Origin: Bacteroidota bacterium
GTDB taxonomy: Bacteria > Bacteroidota > Bacteroidia > Flavobacteriales_C > GCA-002722245
Reading direction: 5' to 3'
Length of the DNA stretch: 64,000 bases
Assembly (NCBI GenBank): GCA_026390935.1
Contig: JAPLEZ010000153.1
Location: forward strand, 130,052 to 194,051
This document shows, piece after piece, positions 14,356 to 23,722 of this stretch. Position numbers and translations under genes: made by a program. Position 1 is the first letter of the stretch; each line of letters starts with the position of its first letter. The notes beneath the pieces are model-generated. The model saw only the letters and a list, made by a program, of their open reading frames with translations. It did no database searches and had not been told where the DNA came from.

Positions 14356-17300
14356 TTAAGCAACTATTTTCCCCAATGCTTCCTTCGCTTCCTCAATCGT
14401 TGAAATATATTCAAACACCAAAGTCAGCTTGTCCTTAACTTGTTTCAATTGGCATTTTAAAGGGTTGTCCTGAACGTATTTTAACGTTGCGCCAAATTGT
14501 GCTGATTGGAAATATTTATTGTTCTGGTCGCCAAGGAAGTGGCCGCGCAGTTTGTTGTTTTTCAAAATGATTTTATCAAAGCCTAGTTTTTGTCCGATCC
14601 AGCGCAGGCGCATGGCGTTGAACAATTCTTTGGTGGCTCTCGGTATGGCTCCGAATCGGTCAATCATGTGTTTTTCAAAAGCCAACAATTGCTCTTCGTT
14701 TTTTACTTCGTTGAGATCTTTATACAATGACAATCGCTCTGAAACCGTGTTCACGTAGTTGGTTGGAATAAGAATTTCAACATCGGTATCAATGATGCAT
14801 TCATCGGCAAATAGTCGCACGTTAGGTTCACCTTCGTATAAATCTTTGAACTCATTTTCTTTTAATTCATGCAATGCTTCATCCAAAATTCTTTGGTACA
14901 TATCATAGCCAACATCAGTGATAAATCCTGATTGTTCGGCACCTAGTAGATCTCCGGCACCACGAATATCAAGGTCGCGCATGGCAATATTAAATCCACT
15001 TCCCAAATCAGAAAATTCTTCAATAGCGCGCAATCTTTTTCTTGATTCATCACTGAGGGTAGAAAGGGGAGGAGTGAGCAAATAGCAAAATGCTTTTTTG
15101 TTGGAGCGACCAACGCGGCCGCGCATTTGGTGCAAATCACTCAATCCGAAATTTTGTGCGTTGTTGATGATAATTGTATTGGCGTTTGGAATATCTAATC
15201 CAGATTCAATGATGGTGGTAGCTACCAAAACATCAAATTGTCCTTCAATAAAATCCAACATTACTTCTTCTAATTTGTCGCCATCCATTTGTCCGTGACC
15301 GATGGCAACGCGCGCACTTGGCAGCAAACGTTGAATTTTTCCTGCAATTTCCATGATGTTGCTCACCTTGTTGTGCACAAAGAAAACCTGTCCGCCTCTT
15401 TCCAATTCAAAGCGAATGGCGTCGCGAAGCATTTCGTCGTTAAATCCTGTAACAGTTGTTTCAACAGGATAACGATTGGGTGGTGGCGTGTTAATGACGC
15501 TGAGGTCGCGTGCGCCCATGAGTGAGAACTGCAATGTGCGCGGAATAGGCGTTGCAGTGAGTGTGAGCGTATCAACGTTGGCTTTGATCAGTTTCAATTT
15601 GTCTTTGATGGAAACGCCAAATTTTTGTTCTTCGTCGATGATCAACAATCCAAGATCCTTGAACTGCACATCTTTTCCAACGATGCGATGTGTACCAATG
15701 ATGATATCAACTTTTCCTTCTTTTAATTTATCAAGTGTATCTCTTTGTTGCTTTGCCGTGCGGAAGCGATTGATGTAATCTACCTTACAAGGAAAATCTT
15801 TGAAACGTTCGCTGAAGGAGCGATAATGCTGTAAAGCCAAAATTGTTGTGGGAACCAAAACAGCAACTTGTTTGTTATCGCCAACAGCTTTGAAAGCTGC
15901 GCGAATGGCAATTTCTGTTTTACCAAAACCAACATCACCACACACCAAGCGATCCATTGGAAATTGTTTTTCCATGTCTTCTTTCACCGCTTTAGTTGCT
16001 TTTTCCTGATCGGGAGTATCTTCATAAATGAATGACGCTTCCAATTCATTTTGCAAATAAGTATCCGGACTGTAAGCAAAACCTTTTTGTGCTTTTCTTT
16101 TGGCGTACAATTGAATTAAATCGTAAGCAATTTCTTTAACCTTCTTCTTGGTATTTTCTTTTTTGGTTTTCCAAGCCGCTGTTCCTAATTTGTTGACTGC
16201 CGGCTCTTTTCCTTCTTTTCCGGAGTAGCGACTTATTTTGTGCAGTGACTGAATATTGACGTATAGTAAATCACTGTCCTTATACAAAATTCGCACCGAC
16301 TCGTGTTTTTTTTCATTGTTTTAAATGGTTTCCAAAACGTCAAAAACACCAATTCCATAATCGGTGTGTACTACAAAATCGCCTTTGTGCAAGCCCGTGA
16401 GCTCTTTAATGGTGATGGATTGCTTACTTTTTTTGTAGCGCTCTTTAAGTTTAAAACGATGGTAACGATTGAAAATCTGGTGATCGGTATAGCACAATAT
16501 TTTTTCATCATGATCAATAAATCCTTCGTGCAAAGCGATATTGATAAATTGATATTTTATCGACTCATTGCTGTTTTCCAAAGGATGATGCGCAATGATT
16601 TCCTTCAGGCGTGTAAGCTCTTTTACATTGTCGGATACCAAAAACAAAGTGTAATTCTTGTCCTGATATTCTTTTAAATGCTGAACCAACAATTGAAAGT
16701 TTTTGTTGAAGTTCAGTTGTGGTGAGCTTTTGACAAGGATGCTTTCTTCGCCCGCATTTTTAAGTTGAATGACCTTGTGTTTTTTTAAATCGGCATTGAA
16801 GGTTGCGTCATTTAAAAACAATTCTTCGGGCTCTCTTTTTTTAATGGGAGAAGAAGATGTTTTTTCAAAAAGCCGGACTGTTTTTTGAAAAGCCTTTTCA
16901 ACTTGTTCTTCAAATAATTCAGGATTGGCGATCCATACTACACAGTCGTTTCCTAAAAAATTCAATAAGGATTCTCGCAACGACACACTTTCTTTTCCCA
17001 TGATATCGGGAACTACAGTGATTGCATTTAAAGGATCAACGGAGAGCTGATTGGAAGGATCAAAAGTGCGGATGGATTCTATTTCATCGCCAAAAAATTC
17101 AACACGAAAAGGATAATCATTGGAGTAGGAAAAAATATCTATGATGCCTCCACGCACTGCAAATTGTCCGGGTTCCACCACATAATCTGTTCGTTCAAAA
17201 TGGTATTCAAACAAAACATCAATCACAAAATCAACCGATAGTTTTTCTCCCTTTTTAATTTGCAGGGAATGCTGTTTAAATACTTTTTCGGAAACTACTT

Positions 17301-17691
17301 TTTCGGCAATTGCTTCTGGATAAGAAACAATGATTTTATTTTTGTTGTTGGAGAGCGCGCTCAAAATTTCGGTGCGAGCCAACACATTAGCGTTTTGTAC
17401 TTCTTCTACTTCATAGGGATTTCGGTAAGAAGCAGGAAAAAAGTGAATGTCTTCTTTTGTGGCAAACTGCTGTAAATCGTTATAGAAATATGCGGCTTCC
17501 TCACTGTCGTTCAACAAAAAGACATAGGGAGCGTGATGCCTGTTCCAAACCTGTGCTGCAATTAATGAGGGCAATGAGCCTTTAGCTCCAGAAAGAATTT
17601 TCGGAGAATTTTTATTTTCCTTCAGATGTTTGAGCACTTCAGAAATAGCGGAGCTGAGCCGGTATTTTTCTAAAAGCAAATTTGCATGCAT
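14356..17691 (-). pseudogene. mfd: Transcription-repair coupling factor Mfd, split by an in-frame TAA
   Basis: Mfd is the ATP-driven translocase that removes stalled RNA polymerase and recruits UvrA. Read through one stop, the region gives about 1,111 residues, the normal length. The N-terminal 456 residues hold the UvrB-like domains and the start of the RNA polymerase-interacting domain (HKGDFVVHTDYGIGVF). Codon 457 (16321-16323 on the plus strand) is TAA. The same frame then continues NNEKKHESVRILYKDSDLL into the motor, with Walker A GDVGFGKT, DEEQ box, TATPIPRTL and the C-terminal D7 domain. A single AAA to TAA change explains it. A GTG at 16294-16296 could start a separate 646-residue motor fragment. 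The two pieces are unlikely to replace the whole protein because the break falls inside the polymerase-binding domain. Confidence 0.88.
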
Positions 17692-17708
17692 TGGCTAAAG
17701 ATAAAAAG

Positions 17709-17737
17709 AAAAAGGCTGTCTTTGCGGACAGCCTTTT
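17709..17737 (-). terminator. Rho-independent terminator after the TonB receptor gene
   Basis: An 11-bp stem (17710-17720 with 17727-17737, six-base loop) followed, on the minus strand, by a T-rich run. It lies just after the receptor stop codon and just before the mfd start. Confidence 0.8.
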
Positions 17738-17754
17738 GTAAGAAAAGGAAAGTA

Positions 17755-20154
17755 TTAAAAATTACCTCTCAATGTTATGGCTAAATTTCTTCCAGGAGCA
17801 CTGATGTTAGATGCAAACACTCTGTAATTGGTATCCAAAATATTTTCCACTGCCACCTGCAACTGAGTGTGTTTATTGAATTGGTATGCAGCACGCACAT
17901 TAAAGGTTACCCAAGCAGGCATGCCCTTTGACGTGGCATTGTCGGCGAAATTATCTTCGCCCAACATATTGTAATCGCTTAGCTGTTTCCAGCCGCTGTA
18001 CATCATAAAAAACTCGCCTCTGAATTTTTTTACTTTAAGGTTAAAACTAGTTTTTCCGAAAACAGGGGGAATGTGGTCCAAAGGGTAATCAGTACTGTCG
18101 GTTTTAATTCTTCCGAAAGTGTAATTCAAAGTGCTTACGATAGAAAAGCGCGAAGTGACATCTGCATTTAAGTATGCGTTGGCGCCGTAAATATATGCTT
18201 CATTAGCATTGGTGTTCATGGTTACGGCGCTCATTTGCCCATCGTAAATTACGGAGTCAGCACCATTGAATTTTCCTGGTCGGGTAGTGATGGCATTGTC
18301 GTAAATGGTGTAAAATCCATTGGCGCCAATAGTTATTTTCTCGTTGAAGGATTTTAAAATACCTAGGTCTAAGTTGTACGTGTATTCAGGTTTTAGTTCG
18401 GGATTTGGAACCACCACTTTACCTGTTACTGATTCAAATACTTTTGATAAATCATCAACATTTGGCGCACGGAAACCAGTTGCTCCAACCAAAGTAAATC
18501 GCCATCCTTTGCCCGGCATGCTTATCAAACCTAGATTCCCATTTACAGCAGTGTTGTTTTGTGTTACGCTGTTGAATGGAAAGGGGAAGAAGGTAGTGTC
18601 GTTGAATTGAGAATTCAATCTTACATTATTCAATCGGATTCCGTCATTGATGATGAATTTTTTACTGACTTCAAAAGTGTGCGTAAAGTAAGCCGCTAAA
18701 CTTTGCATTGTAGAGCCACCGTCAGGGTATCGGGTATCCAAAGTAGAGGTAGATCCAGTAGTAATATCTTCAGCGAAAGCAGAAGAATTTACTTTGTTGT
18801 AAACAGCTTCTATCCCGTAACGAAATTCATTTTTATTTATTTTTTTATCGAAATCGGCATTTAAACTCACGATATCCAGTTGCTCCAAGCGATGATTCAA
18901 AATGTTTTTTTGAAATCTTCTATCATTTCTGCTTTCTTCAATATTTTGGTAAGCAACAATTACTCTTGCGTTATTATAGAATGAACTCCCTTTACTTAAT
19001 TTAAGAGCATATGAGGACAGCAAACGTTGTTGCGGCCCATAGTACCAATCTCCAAATTTAGGATTGCCACCTGATACTTGTGTTAGTCTGTCGTAACGAG
19101 GAATATCAGTAGAAGTAGAAAATTGTAAGTTTAAAACATGACTTACTTTTTCATTTTGTTTGTATAAAAACTTTTGCAAAACATCATATTGCGTATAGCC
19201 CGAACCTACTTGTAAATTGGGGTCAGCATTCACTACCGCAGAATCTTTATTTGCGCTATTTTTAACTACATAAAAATTTCGTGCGCCCAATCCGCCATAA
19301 AAGGGATTGCGAATATTTCCTTGGCGCAAATCATCAAATTTCGAATAAGTGAAACTGCTTAAGGAAGCGAACTTTTTCCCGCCAATGCTAAAATCCACGT
19401 GCGCAGTATTTTCTTGATTTACCGTGGCGTAACGTACATAAGCATTGGTTTTTGTGGTAAGTCCTGTATCAGCGAGCATAGGATTTTTACTATAAAAATG
19501 CATCACGCCTCCTAAAGCATCGCTGCCATACATTACCGATCCCGGTCCGAAAACGATTTCCACTTTTTCCAACATTGAGTTATCGAGGGTGATGATGTTT
19601 TGTAAATGTCCGCCTCGATAAATTGCGTTGTTCATCCTCACTCCATCCACTACTATTAATACTTTGTTGGTCTCAAATCCTCGAATGATAGGGGATCCAC
19701 CGCCTGCTTGACTTTTCTGCACCAAAATATTTCCGCTGTTTTGCATCACATCAGCGGTAGTTTGCTGAGAAATAAAAGCCAGTTCTTTTTCTTTTATCAC
19801 TTGAATATTTTGTGCAATGTCTTTCCTTTTTTCTTCGAATTTGCTCGCCGAAATCACAATTTCATCTAATGAATATATTTTTTCAGAAAGCATGATTATA
19901 AAATTCATGTTTGCTAGTTCTTTATAAGAAAGAACAACTGGAAAATAGTTCGGATGATGAATATAAATGCTGTCACTACCTTTAAAAGCAGTGATGTTGG
20001 CTTCGCCTAGGTTGTTTGTTAGTGTCTGAATCGTTACAGTGTAAATTCGTGCGTCCGAAATACTTTGTAAGGTGCTTTGATCGACAATCTTTATTTTTTG
20101 AGCTAACGCATGGAAGCCTATCAATGCGAATAGCAATGAATATAAATATTTCAT
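17755..20154 (-). CDS. TonB-dependent receptor of the haem/haemoglobin type
   Basis: A 799-residue outer-membrane receptor. It has a signal peptide (1-18), a carboxypeptidase-regulatory-like N-terminal domain (about 19-95), a plug (about 105-220) and a 22-strand-type barrel that ends in phenylalanine (RGNF). The plug reads GGGSPIIRGFETNKVLIVVD and RMNNAIYRGGHLQNI, a pattern typical of the haemoglobin/transferrin/lactoferrin and HmuR-like receptors. The ligand is not proven, and no haem-uptake ABC or HmuY gene is adjacent. A small membrane protein gene lies 59 bases upstream in the same direction and may be a partner. A terminator follows. Confidence 0.85.
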   Translation of the reverse strand: MKYLYSLLFALIGFHALAQKIKIVDQSTLQSISDARIYTVTIQTLTNNLGEANITAFKGSDSIYIHHPNYFPVVLSYKELANMNFIIMLSEKIYSLDEIVISASKFEEKRKDIAQNIQVIKEKELAFISQQTTADVMQNSGNILVQKSQAGGGSPIIRGFETNKVLIVVDGVRMNNAIYRGGHLQNIITLDNSMLEKVEIVFGPGSVMYGSDALGGVMHFYSKNPMLADTGLTTKTNAYVRYATVNQENTAHVDFSIGGKKFASLSSFTYSKFDDLRQGNIRNPFYGGLGARNFYVVKNSANKDSAVVNADPNLQVGSGYTQYDVLQKFLYKQNEKVSHVLNLQFSTSTDIPRYDRLTQVSGGNPKFGDWYYGPQQRLLSSYALKLSKGSSFYNNARVIVAYQNIEESRNDRRFQKNILNHRLEQLDIVSLNADFDKKINKNEFRYGIEAVYNKVNSSAFAEDITTGSTSTLDTRYPDGGSTMQSLAAYFTHTFEVSKKFIINDGIRLNNVRLNSQFNDTTFFPFPFNSVTQNNTAVNGNLGLISMPGKGWRFTLVGATGFRAPNVDDLSKVFESVTGKVVVPNPELKPEYTYNLDLGILKSFNEKITIGANGFYTIYDNAITTRPGKFNGADSVIYDGQMSAVTMNTNANEAYIYGANAYLNADVTSRFSIVSTLNYTFGRIKTDSTDYPLDHIPPVFGKTSFNLKVKKFRGEFFMMYSGWKQLSDYNMLGEDNFADNATSKGMPAWVTFNVRAAYQFNKHTQLQVAVENILDTNYRVFASNISAPGRNLAITLRGNF

Positions 20155-20213
20155 TGAATATATATTTAATAAGTAAAAGGGATTTGTTAGGGCTTATCGC
20201 CCATTGATGTACA

Positions 20214-20732
20214 TCAAATATTCTCTGGCGGCGAACTTATGCTTTTGCTGTGTAAAAATTGATAGGAGAATGCAAACGAAAAATTGTTTTGTTTCAAATT
20301 TACTGGAAAGTTAAATTCTTTGTCTTCTGCAGAATTACCCATAATCCAATGGACTTCAATCATGCGTTTAATCAACGAGTTTTCTGCTCCACTTTTATCT
20401 TTTACTAGTTTGTGTAAGTTAGCAAACAGTTGCTTTTCTTGAGTGTCGTTGATGCAATAGTATGTGATTGATCCGTCTTTGTTTCGAGTTTTTTTAACTA
20501 CGTCAAATCTATTTTCCTTGTAAATAAATTCTTTGTCGTCTTCCCATTTTAATTCATGTTCGTTGTTGGGTGTGCAGCGCACAATAGTCAGTTCATTAGC
20601 TGGAAGTGAATTTTTTATTTTGTTTTTGATTTCTTTTTTGATCAAATGTTGCTGAATAGAAAAAATAACACTTACTCCTATGGTACTGAATAGTACACAA
20701 AGCAAATAAAGTATAGAAATATATTTTTTCAG
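20214..20732 (-). CDS. Single-pass membrane protein of unknown function, likely CTG start
   Basis: A 172-residue protein if translation starts at CTG 20730-20732. The N-terminus would be (M)KKYISILYLLCVLFSTIGV, a normal signal or anchor sequence. The first standard start is TTG at 20703-20705, which would cut the anchor in half (163 residues). No in-frame ATG, GTG or TTG exists further upstream, although the frame is open back to the previous gene. The rest is soluble and contains two cysteines in the middle (RCTPNN and YYCIND). I do not recognise a family. It sits between the hydroxyacid dehydrogenase and the TonB receptor in one direction and may assist the receptor. Confidence 0.6.
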   Translation of the reverse strand: MKKYISILYLLCVLFSTIGVSVIFSIQQHLIKKEIKNKIKNSLPANELTIVRCTPNNEHELKWEDDKEFIYKENRFDVVKKTRNKDGSITYYCINDTQEKQLFANLHKLVKDKSGAENSLIKRMIEVHWIMGNSAEDKEFNFPVNLKQNNFSFAFSYQFLHSKSISSPPENI

Positions 20733-20816
20733 GTCTAGGTGATTGAAGTGCGAAGATATCTTTTTTCTTGAATAGCTGAAGTATCAACTATTGAGTTGCT
20801 AAACCAAAGAATTACT

Positions 20817-21746
20817 TCATAAAGAAAATCGATCAATGATTTTTTTTGCTAAAAATGTCGATAATTTCTCGTATGATTCATGGGTCCATCCTGCAATGTG
20901 GGGAGATAAAATCACCTTGTCACTTTTAATTAAATATTGAAAGTCCTCGGGAAGATCTTTGCTGTTAAGGTTTTCGAAGGATACCGCTTCATATTCTAAA
21001 ACATCCAAACAAGCGCCACGAACTTTTCCGTGTTTTAGTGCTGCTACAAGATCACTTGTTTTCACACACTGACCACGAGCGGTGTTGATCAGAAAGATGT
21101 TTTTTTTGAATTTGTTTAGCCATTCTTCATTAACGATATTCCTGGTTTCTTCAGTTAGGGGAAGATGCAAACTCACAAAATCGGCCTGATCCCATATTTC
21201 TTCCATTGAACTTTGGTAGTTGTACGTTGTTTTGTATTTGTCGTAAGCCAAAACCTTCATTTCAAAACCTTGTAATCGCTGCGCTACCGCTGATCCCATT
21301 TGTCCGTAACCAATTATTGCGAAAGTTTTTCCTTTGAGTTCAATCCCGCGGTTTTCGGCCCTTTTCCAAATGCCATTGCGCACTTCAGTATCGGCAATTT
21401 TTAATTTATTAAGCAGCATTAACAACATTCCAAGCACTTGTTCTGCAACAGCGTCTCTATTTCCTTCGGGAGAATTGAAGCATTCAATGCCTTTTGATTT
21501 AGCGTAAGTCAGATCGATGTTTTCCATGCCCGATCCTGAGCGCGCAATGAATTTCAGTTTCGGACAAGCATCAATAATTTCTTTGGTGATTTTAAATTTC
21601 GAGCGGATGATGAAGCCTTCATATTGAGGCAATACGGAAAGCAATTCTTCCCCGGAAAGGTGCGTCAGTTCATCAACAACATGACCATGTTTGCGTAATT
21701 CTTCGTACAAAACCGGATGAACGCTATCTATTGCAATTATTCTCAA
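20817..21746 (-). CDS. D-2-hydroxyacid dehydrogenase (phosphoglycerate dehydrogenase-like)
   Basis: A 309-residue NAD-dependent dehydrogenase of the D-isomer family. The dinucleotide motif GYGQMG is at 146-151, the substrate-binding arginine is R224 in NTARG, and the catalytic histidine is H283 in SPHIAGW with an acidic partner near residue 251-253. The length fits the short form without ACT domain. The 3-phosphoglycerate to serine pathway is the likely use, but other D-2-hydroxyacids are possible. It is the first gene of a same-strand run that continues with the small membrane protein and TonB receptor, though functional linkage is doubtful. Confidence 0.85.
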   Translation of the reverse strand: MRIIAIDSVHPVLYEELRKHGHVVDELTHLSGEELLSVLPQYEGFIIRSKFKITKEIIDACPKLKFIARSGSGMENIDLTYAKSKGIECFNSPEGNRDAVAEQVLGMLLMLLNKLKIADTEVRNGIWKRAENRGIELKGKTFAIIGYGQMGSAVAQRLQGFEMKVLAYDKYKTTYNYQSSMEEIWDQADFVSLHLPLTEETRNIVNEEWLNKFKKNIFLINTARGQCVKTSDLVAALKHGKVRGACLDVLEYEAVSFENLNSKDLPEDFQYLIKSDKVILSPHIAGWTHESYEKLSTFLAKKIIDRFSL

Positions 21747-21820
21747 TGCTGAAAAATTTCTTTAAAATTAGGAAGAATAATGTACTTCTCCTGCATTAAT
21801 AATGGTTGTGCCTGACTTTG

Positions 21821-21852
21821 TTGTGTGAATTCTTTTTTTTTCTGTACTTTTA
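21821..21852 (+). promoter_or_regulatory. Possible promoter of the ABC-OmpA-AAA operon
   Basis: TTG at 21821-21823, 21 bases, then TACTTTTA at 21845-21852, one base off the TAnnTTTG consensus. The first gene starts 30 bases downstream. Confidence 0.35.
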
Positions 21853-21881
21853 TTGCAACATAACTATGGAACATTATTAGG

Positions 21882-22565
21882 ATGACAAATCAGAAGTTTA
21901 GTTGGAAAAGCTTATTCGTTAACGATCAAAAGGAAAACGAAAGTTCTGCAAAGGAAATACAAGATATTAAAGTAGAGGTCAAAACTCCCTCCGTAACAAC
22001 CTTTCCAGTTAGTAACTCAAGCAATAGTGGTAGTAATAACTTCACCGTAAGGAATGAGGTATTAAATTCCATTCTTGAAATGTACGAACGAGGATTTGAT
22101 TCGTTGAATCAGCAAGGGTATGATTTTTATGAATTCTTTAAAGCCGTGATGGCTACAGATCCTCATAATCCCCAGTCTTATGCTATGGCCTATACAATGG
22201 CAAGTAGTTTCGATAAAAATGTTACAAAAGCAAGTTTGCTATCTAGTGCTGATTTCTACATTAAAGAAATTCAAAAAGTACATGTAAAGTATGATGGCGA
22301 AGGAAAAAAGATAAAGAGCGACCTTCAACTTGCTCAAAAAACAGAAAAGGAAAAACTACAAAGAGAAGTAACCGAGTTGGAAAACAGAATTCGCTCTTTG
22401 CAGTTAGAATTAGAGCAGAAATCTGGTATACTTCAAAACTTCGATCAAGGGAATACGGGTAAAATCGAAGAAATCGATCAAAAAATAATGGCGAATAACC
22501 TTTCAAAGGAAAGTATTATTCAAAAGATTACTCATGTTGTAAACGGAATAAATAACTACATATAA
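21882..22565 (+). CDS. Cytoplasmic coiled-coil protein, first gene of the ABC-OmpA-AAA operon
   Basis: A 227-residue protein with no signal peptide or membrane segment. The N-terminal 60 residues are polar and low in complexity (a serine/asparagine-rich stretch). Residues 60-135 look helical. About 145-205 is a strong coiled coil (EKEKLQREVTELENRIRSLQ). I recognise no family. One base separates it from the next gene. Its place at the head of a tightly spaced operon with an ABC transporter and an AAA+ ATPase suggests a structural or adaptor role on the cytoplasmic face of a complex. Confidence 0.7.
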   Translation: MTNQKFSWKSLFVNDQKENESSAKEIQDIKVEVKTPSVTTFPVSNSSNSGSNNFTVRNEVLNSILEMYERGFDSLNQQGYDFYEFFKAVMATDPHNPQSYAMAYTMASSFDKNVTKASLLSSADFYIKEIQKVHVKYDGEGKKIKSDLQLAQKTEKEKLQREVTELENRIRSLQLELEQKSGILQNFDQGNTGKIEEIDQKIMANNLSKESIIQKITHVVNGINNYI

Positions 22566-22566
22566 A

Positions 22567-23691
22567 ATGACATCTTCTTCTGAAACTTCTCAAAGTATTC
22601 TGGATCTCCCCATTTTAAAACATTTCGACAAGGAAAAGGGAGAAATCTCTTTTAATCCGAAAAATTGGAGAAAAGGAGAGAAAAGCATTTTTCAATTGCT
22701 TGTTCTTGCTGCTATAGGTGGACTAGGTTACTTAACATGGATATACATACTGCCACCTCTTTTTCAGGCATTAGGGCAAGTTATCGCATTGGCTGGTGTT
22801 GCTGTATTTTTAATTTTCTTTGTGATGATGCTTCCTGTTATTGTGAAGGGATTGCGCATGTTCACGCGCAAGGTGCATAAAGCGCTGATTCAACACGATC
22901 CTTTTGGTGAGTTAGAAGAACAAAAGGTGAAGATGTTGAAAAACAAAAAAACTTTTGTTGAAGCTAAAACCAAAATAAAAGCTTTAAAAAGCAATATGGA
23001 AAGTGAGTCAGTGAATTCTCAAAAAGAGGCTGAAGACTTTCAAAAACAAGTGCTAAGTATCCAACGCTATTGTGAAAAAGTAAAAGCGAAAATGGATGAA
23101 ATGATTGCTGCTAAAGGGAATGCTGCTAAAGACACAGACGAATTCGTGGAACTGCAAAGCGAATTGGCAAAAAAACTTTCTGAATCGCAAAGAGTAACTC
23201 ATCAATTAGAACAAAGCAAAAGTTTTATTCAAAAATATGGAAGTAGAGCTGTTGTAATGGGTAAATTAGATAGAAAATTGACTTTGGCTGGAACAGCGAT
23301 CGATATCAAAATTCTTGATTTTGAAACAACAATAGAAATGCTTAGGAAAGAGTTTGAATTTGCTAAGACTGCCAAAGCAGCTACCGATGGAGCTAAATCG
23401 GCAATGCATTTCACGAAAGATTGGCAACTAGATTATGCTTTGGATGTTATCAGCACAACCATTGCTAATGACATCGCATCAACTCAAGAAAATCTGCTTG
23501 ACCTTGATACTCTGACGAGCAAGTATTCCATGGATAGCGATGAACTTTACACGCAATTAGACACACTGGCTGACCGAATCAAAACGGGAACCGATAGTGT
23601 GCCTGATGCTAAAAAGTATCAAAACCCTAATTACGACCTTACTGCTGAAGATAAAAAGGCAAGTGGTGGTTTTGGAAACATGTTCAATTAA
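22567..23691 (+). CDS. Two-helix membrane protein with long coiled coil
   Basis: A 374-residue protein. Two membrane helices lie at about 41-63 and 70-94 and form a hairpin, so both ends would be on the same, probably cytoplasmic, side. Residues 110-260 are helical and charged, with coiled-coil character reminiscent of PspA-type proteins, but I cannot claim homology. The C-terminus is polar and ends in a glycine-rich GGFGNMFN tail. It follows the first operon gene by one base and precedes the substrate-binding/OmpA gene by 31 bases. Confidence 0.7.
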   Translation: MTSSSETSQSILDLPILKHFDKEKGEISFNPKNWRKGEKSIFQLLVLAAIGGLGYLTWIYILPPLFQALGQVIALAGVAVFLIFFVMMLPVIVKGLRMFTRKVHKALIQHDPFGELEEQKVKMLKNKKTFVEAKTKIKALKSNMESESVNSQKEAEDFQKQVLSIQRYCEKVKAKMDEMIAAKGNAAKDTDEFVELQSELAKKLSESQRVTHQLEQSKSFIQKYGSRAVVMGKLDRKLTLAGTAIDIKILDFETTIEMLRKEFEFAKTAKAATDGAKSAMHFTKDWQLDYALDVISTTIANDIASTQENLLDLDTLTSKYSMDSDELYTQLDTLADRIKTGTDSVPDAKKYQNPNYDLTAEDKKASGGFGNMFN

Positions 23692-23722
23692 TCAATTAAT
23701 TAAAAATTAACTTCAACGCGAA

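Noticed and set aside
16297-16320. Programmed frameshift at the A8 run next to the mfd stop
   Set aside because: Both halves are in the same frame and the stop lies before the A-run, so slippage there could not bypass it.
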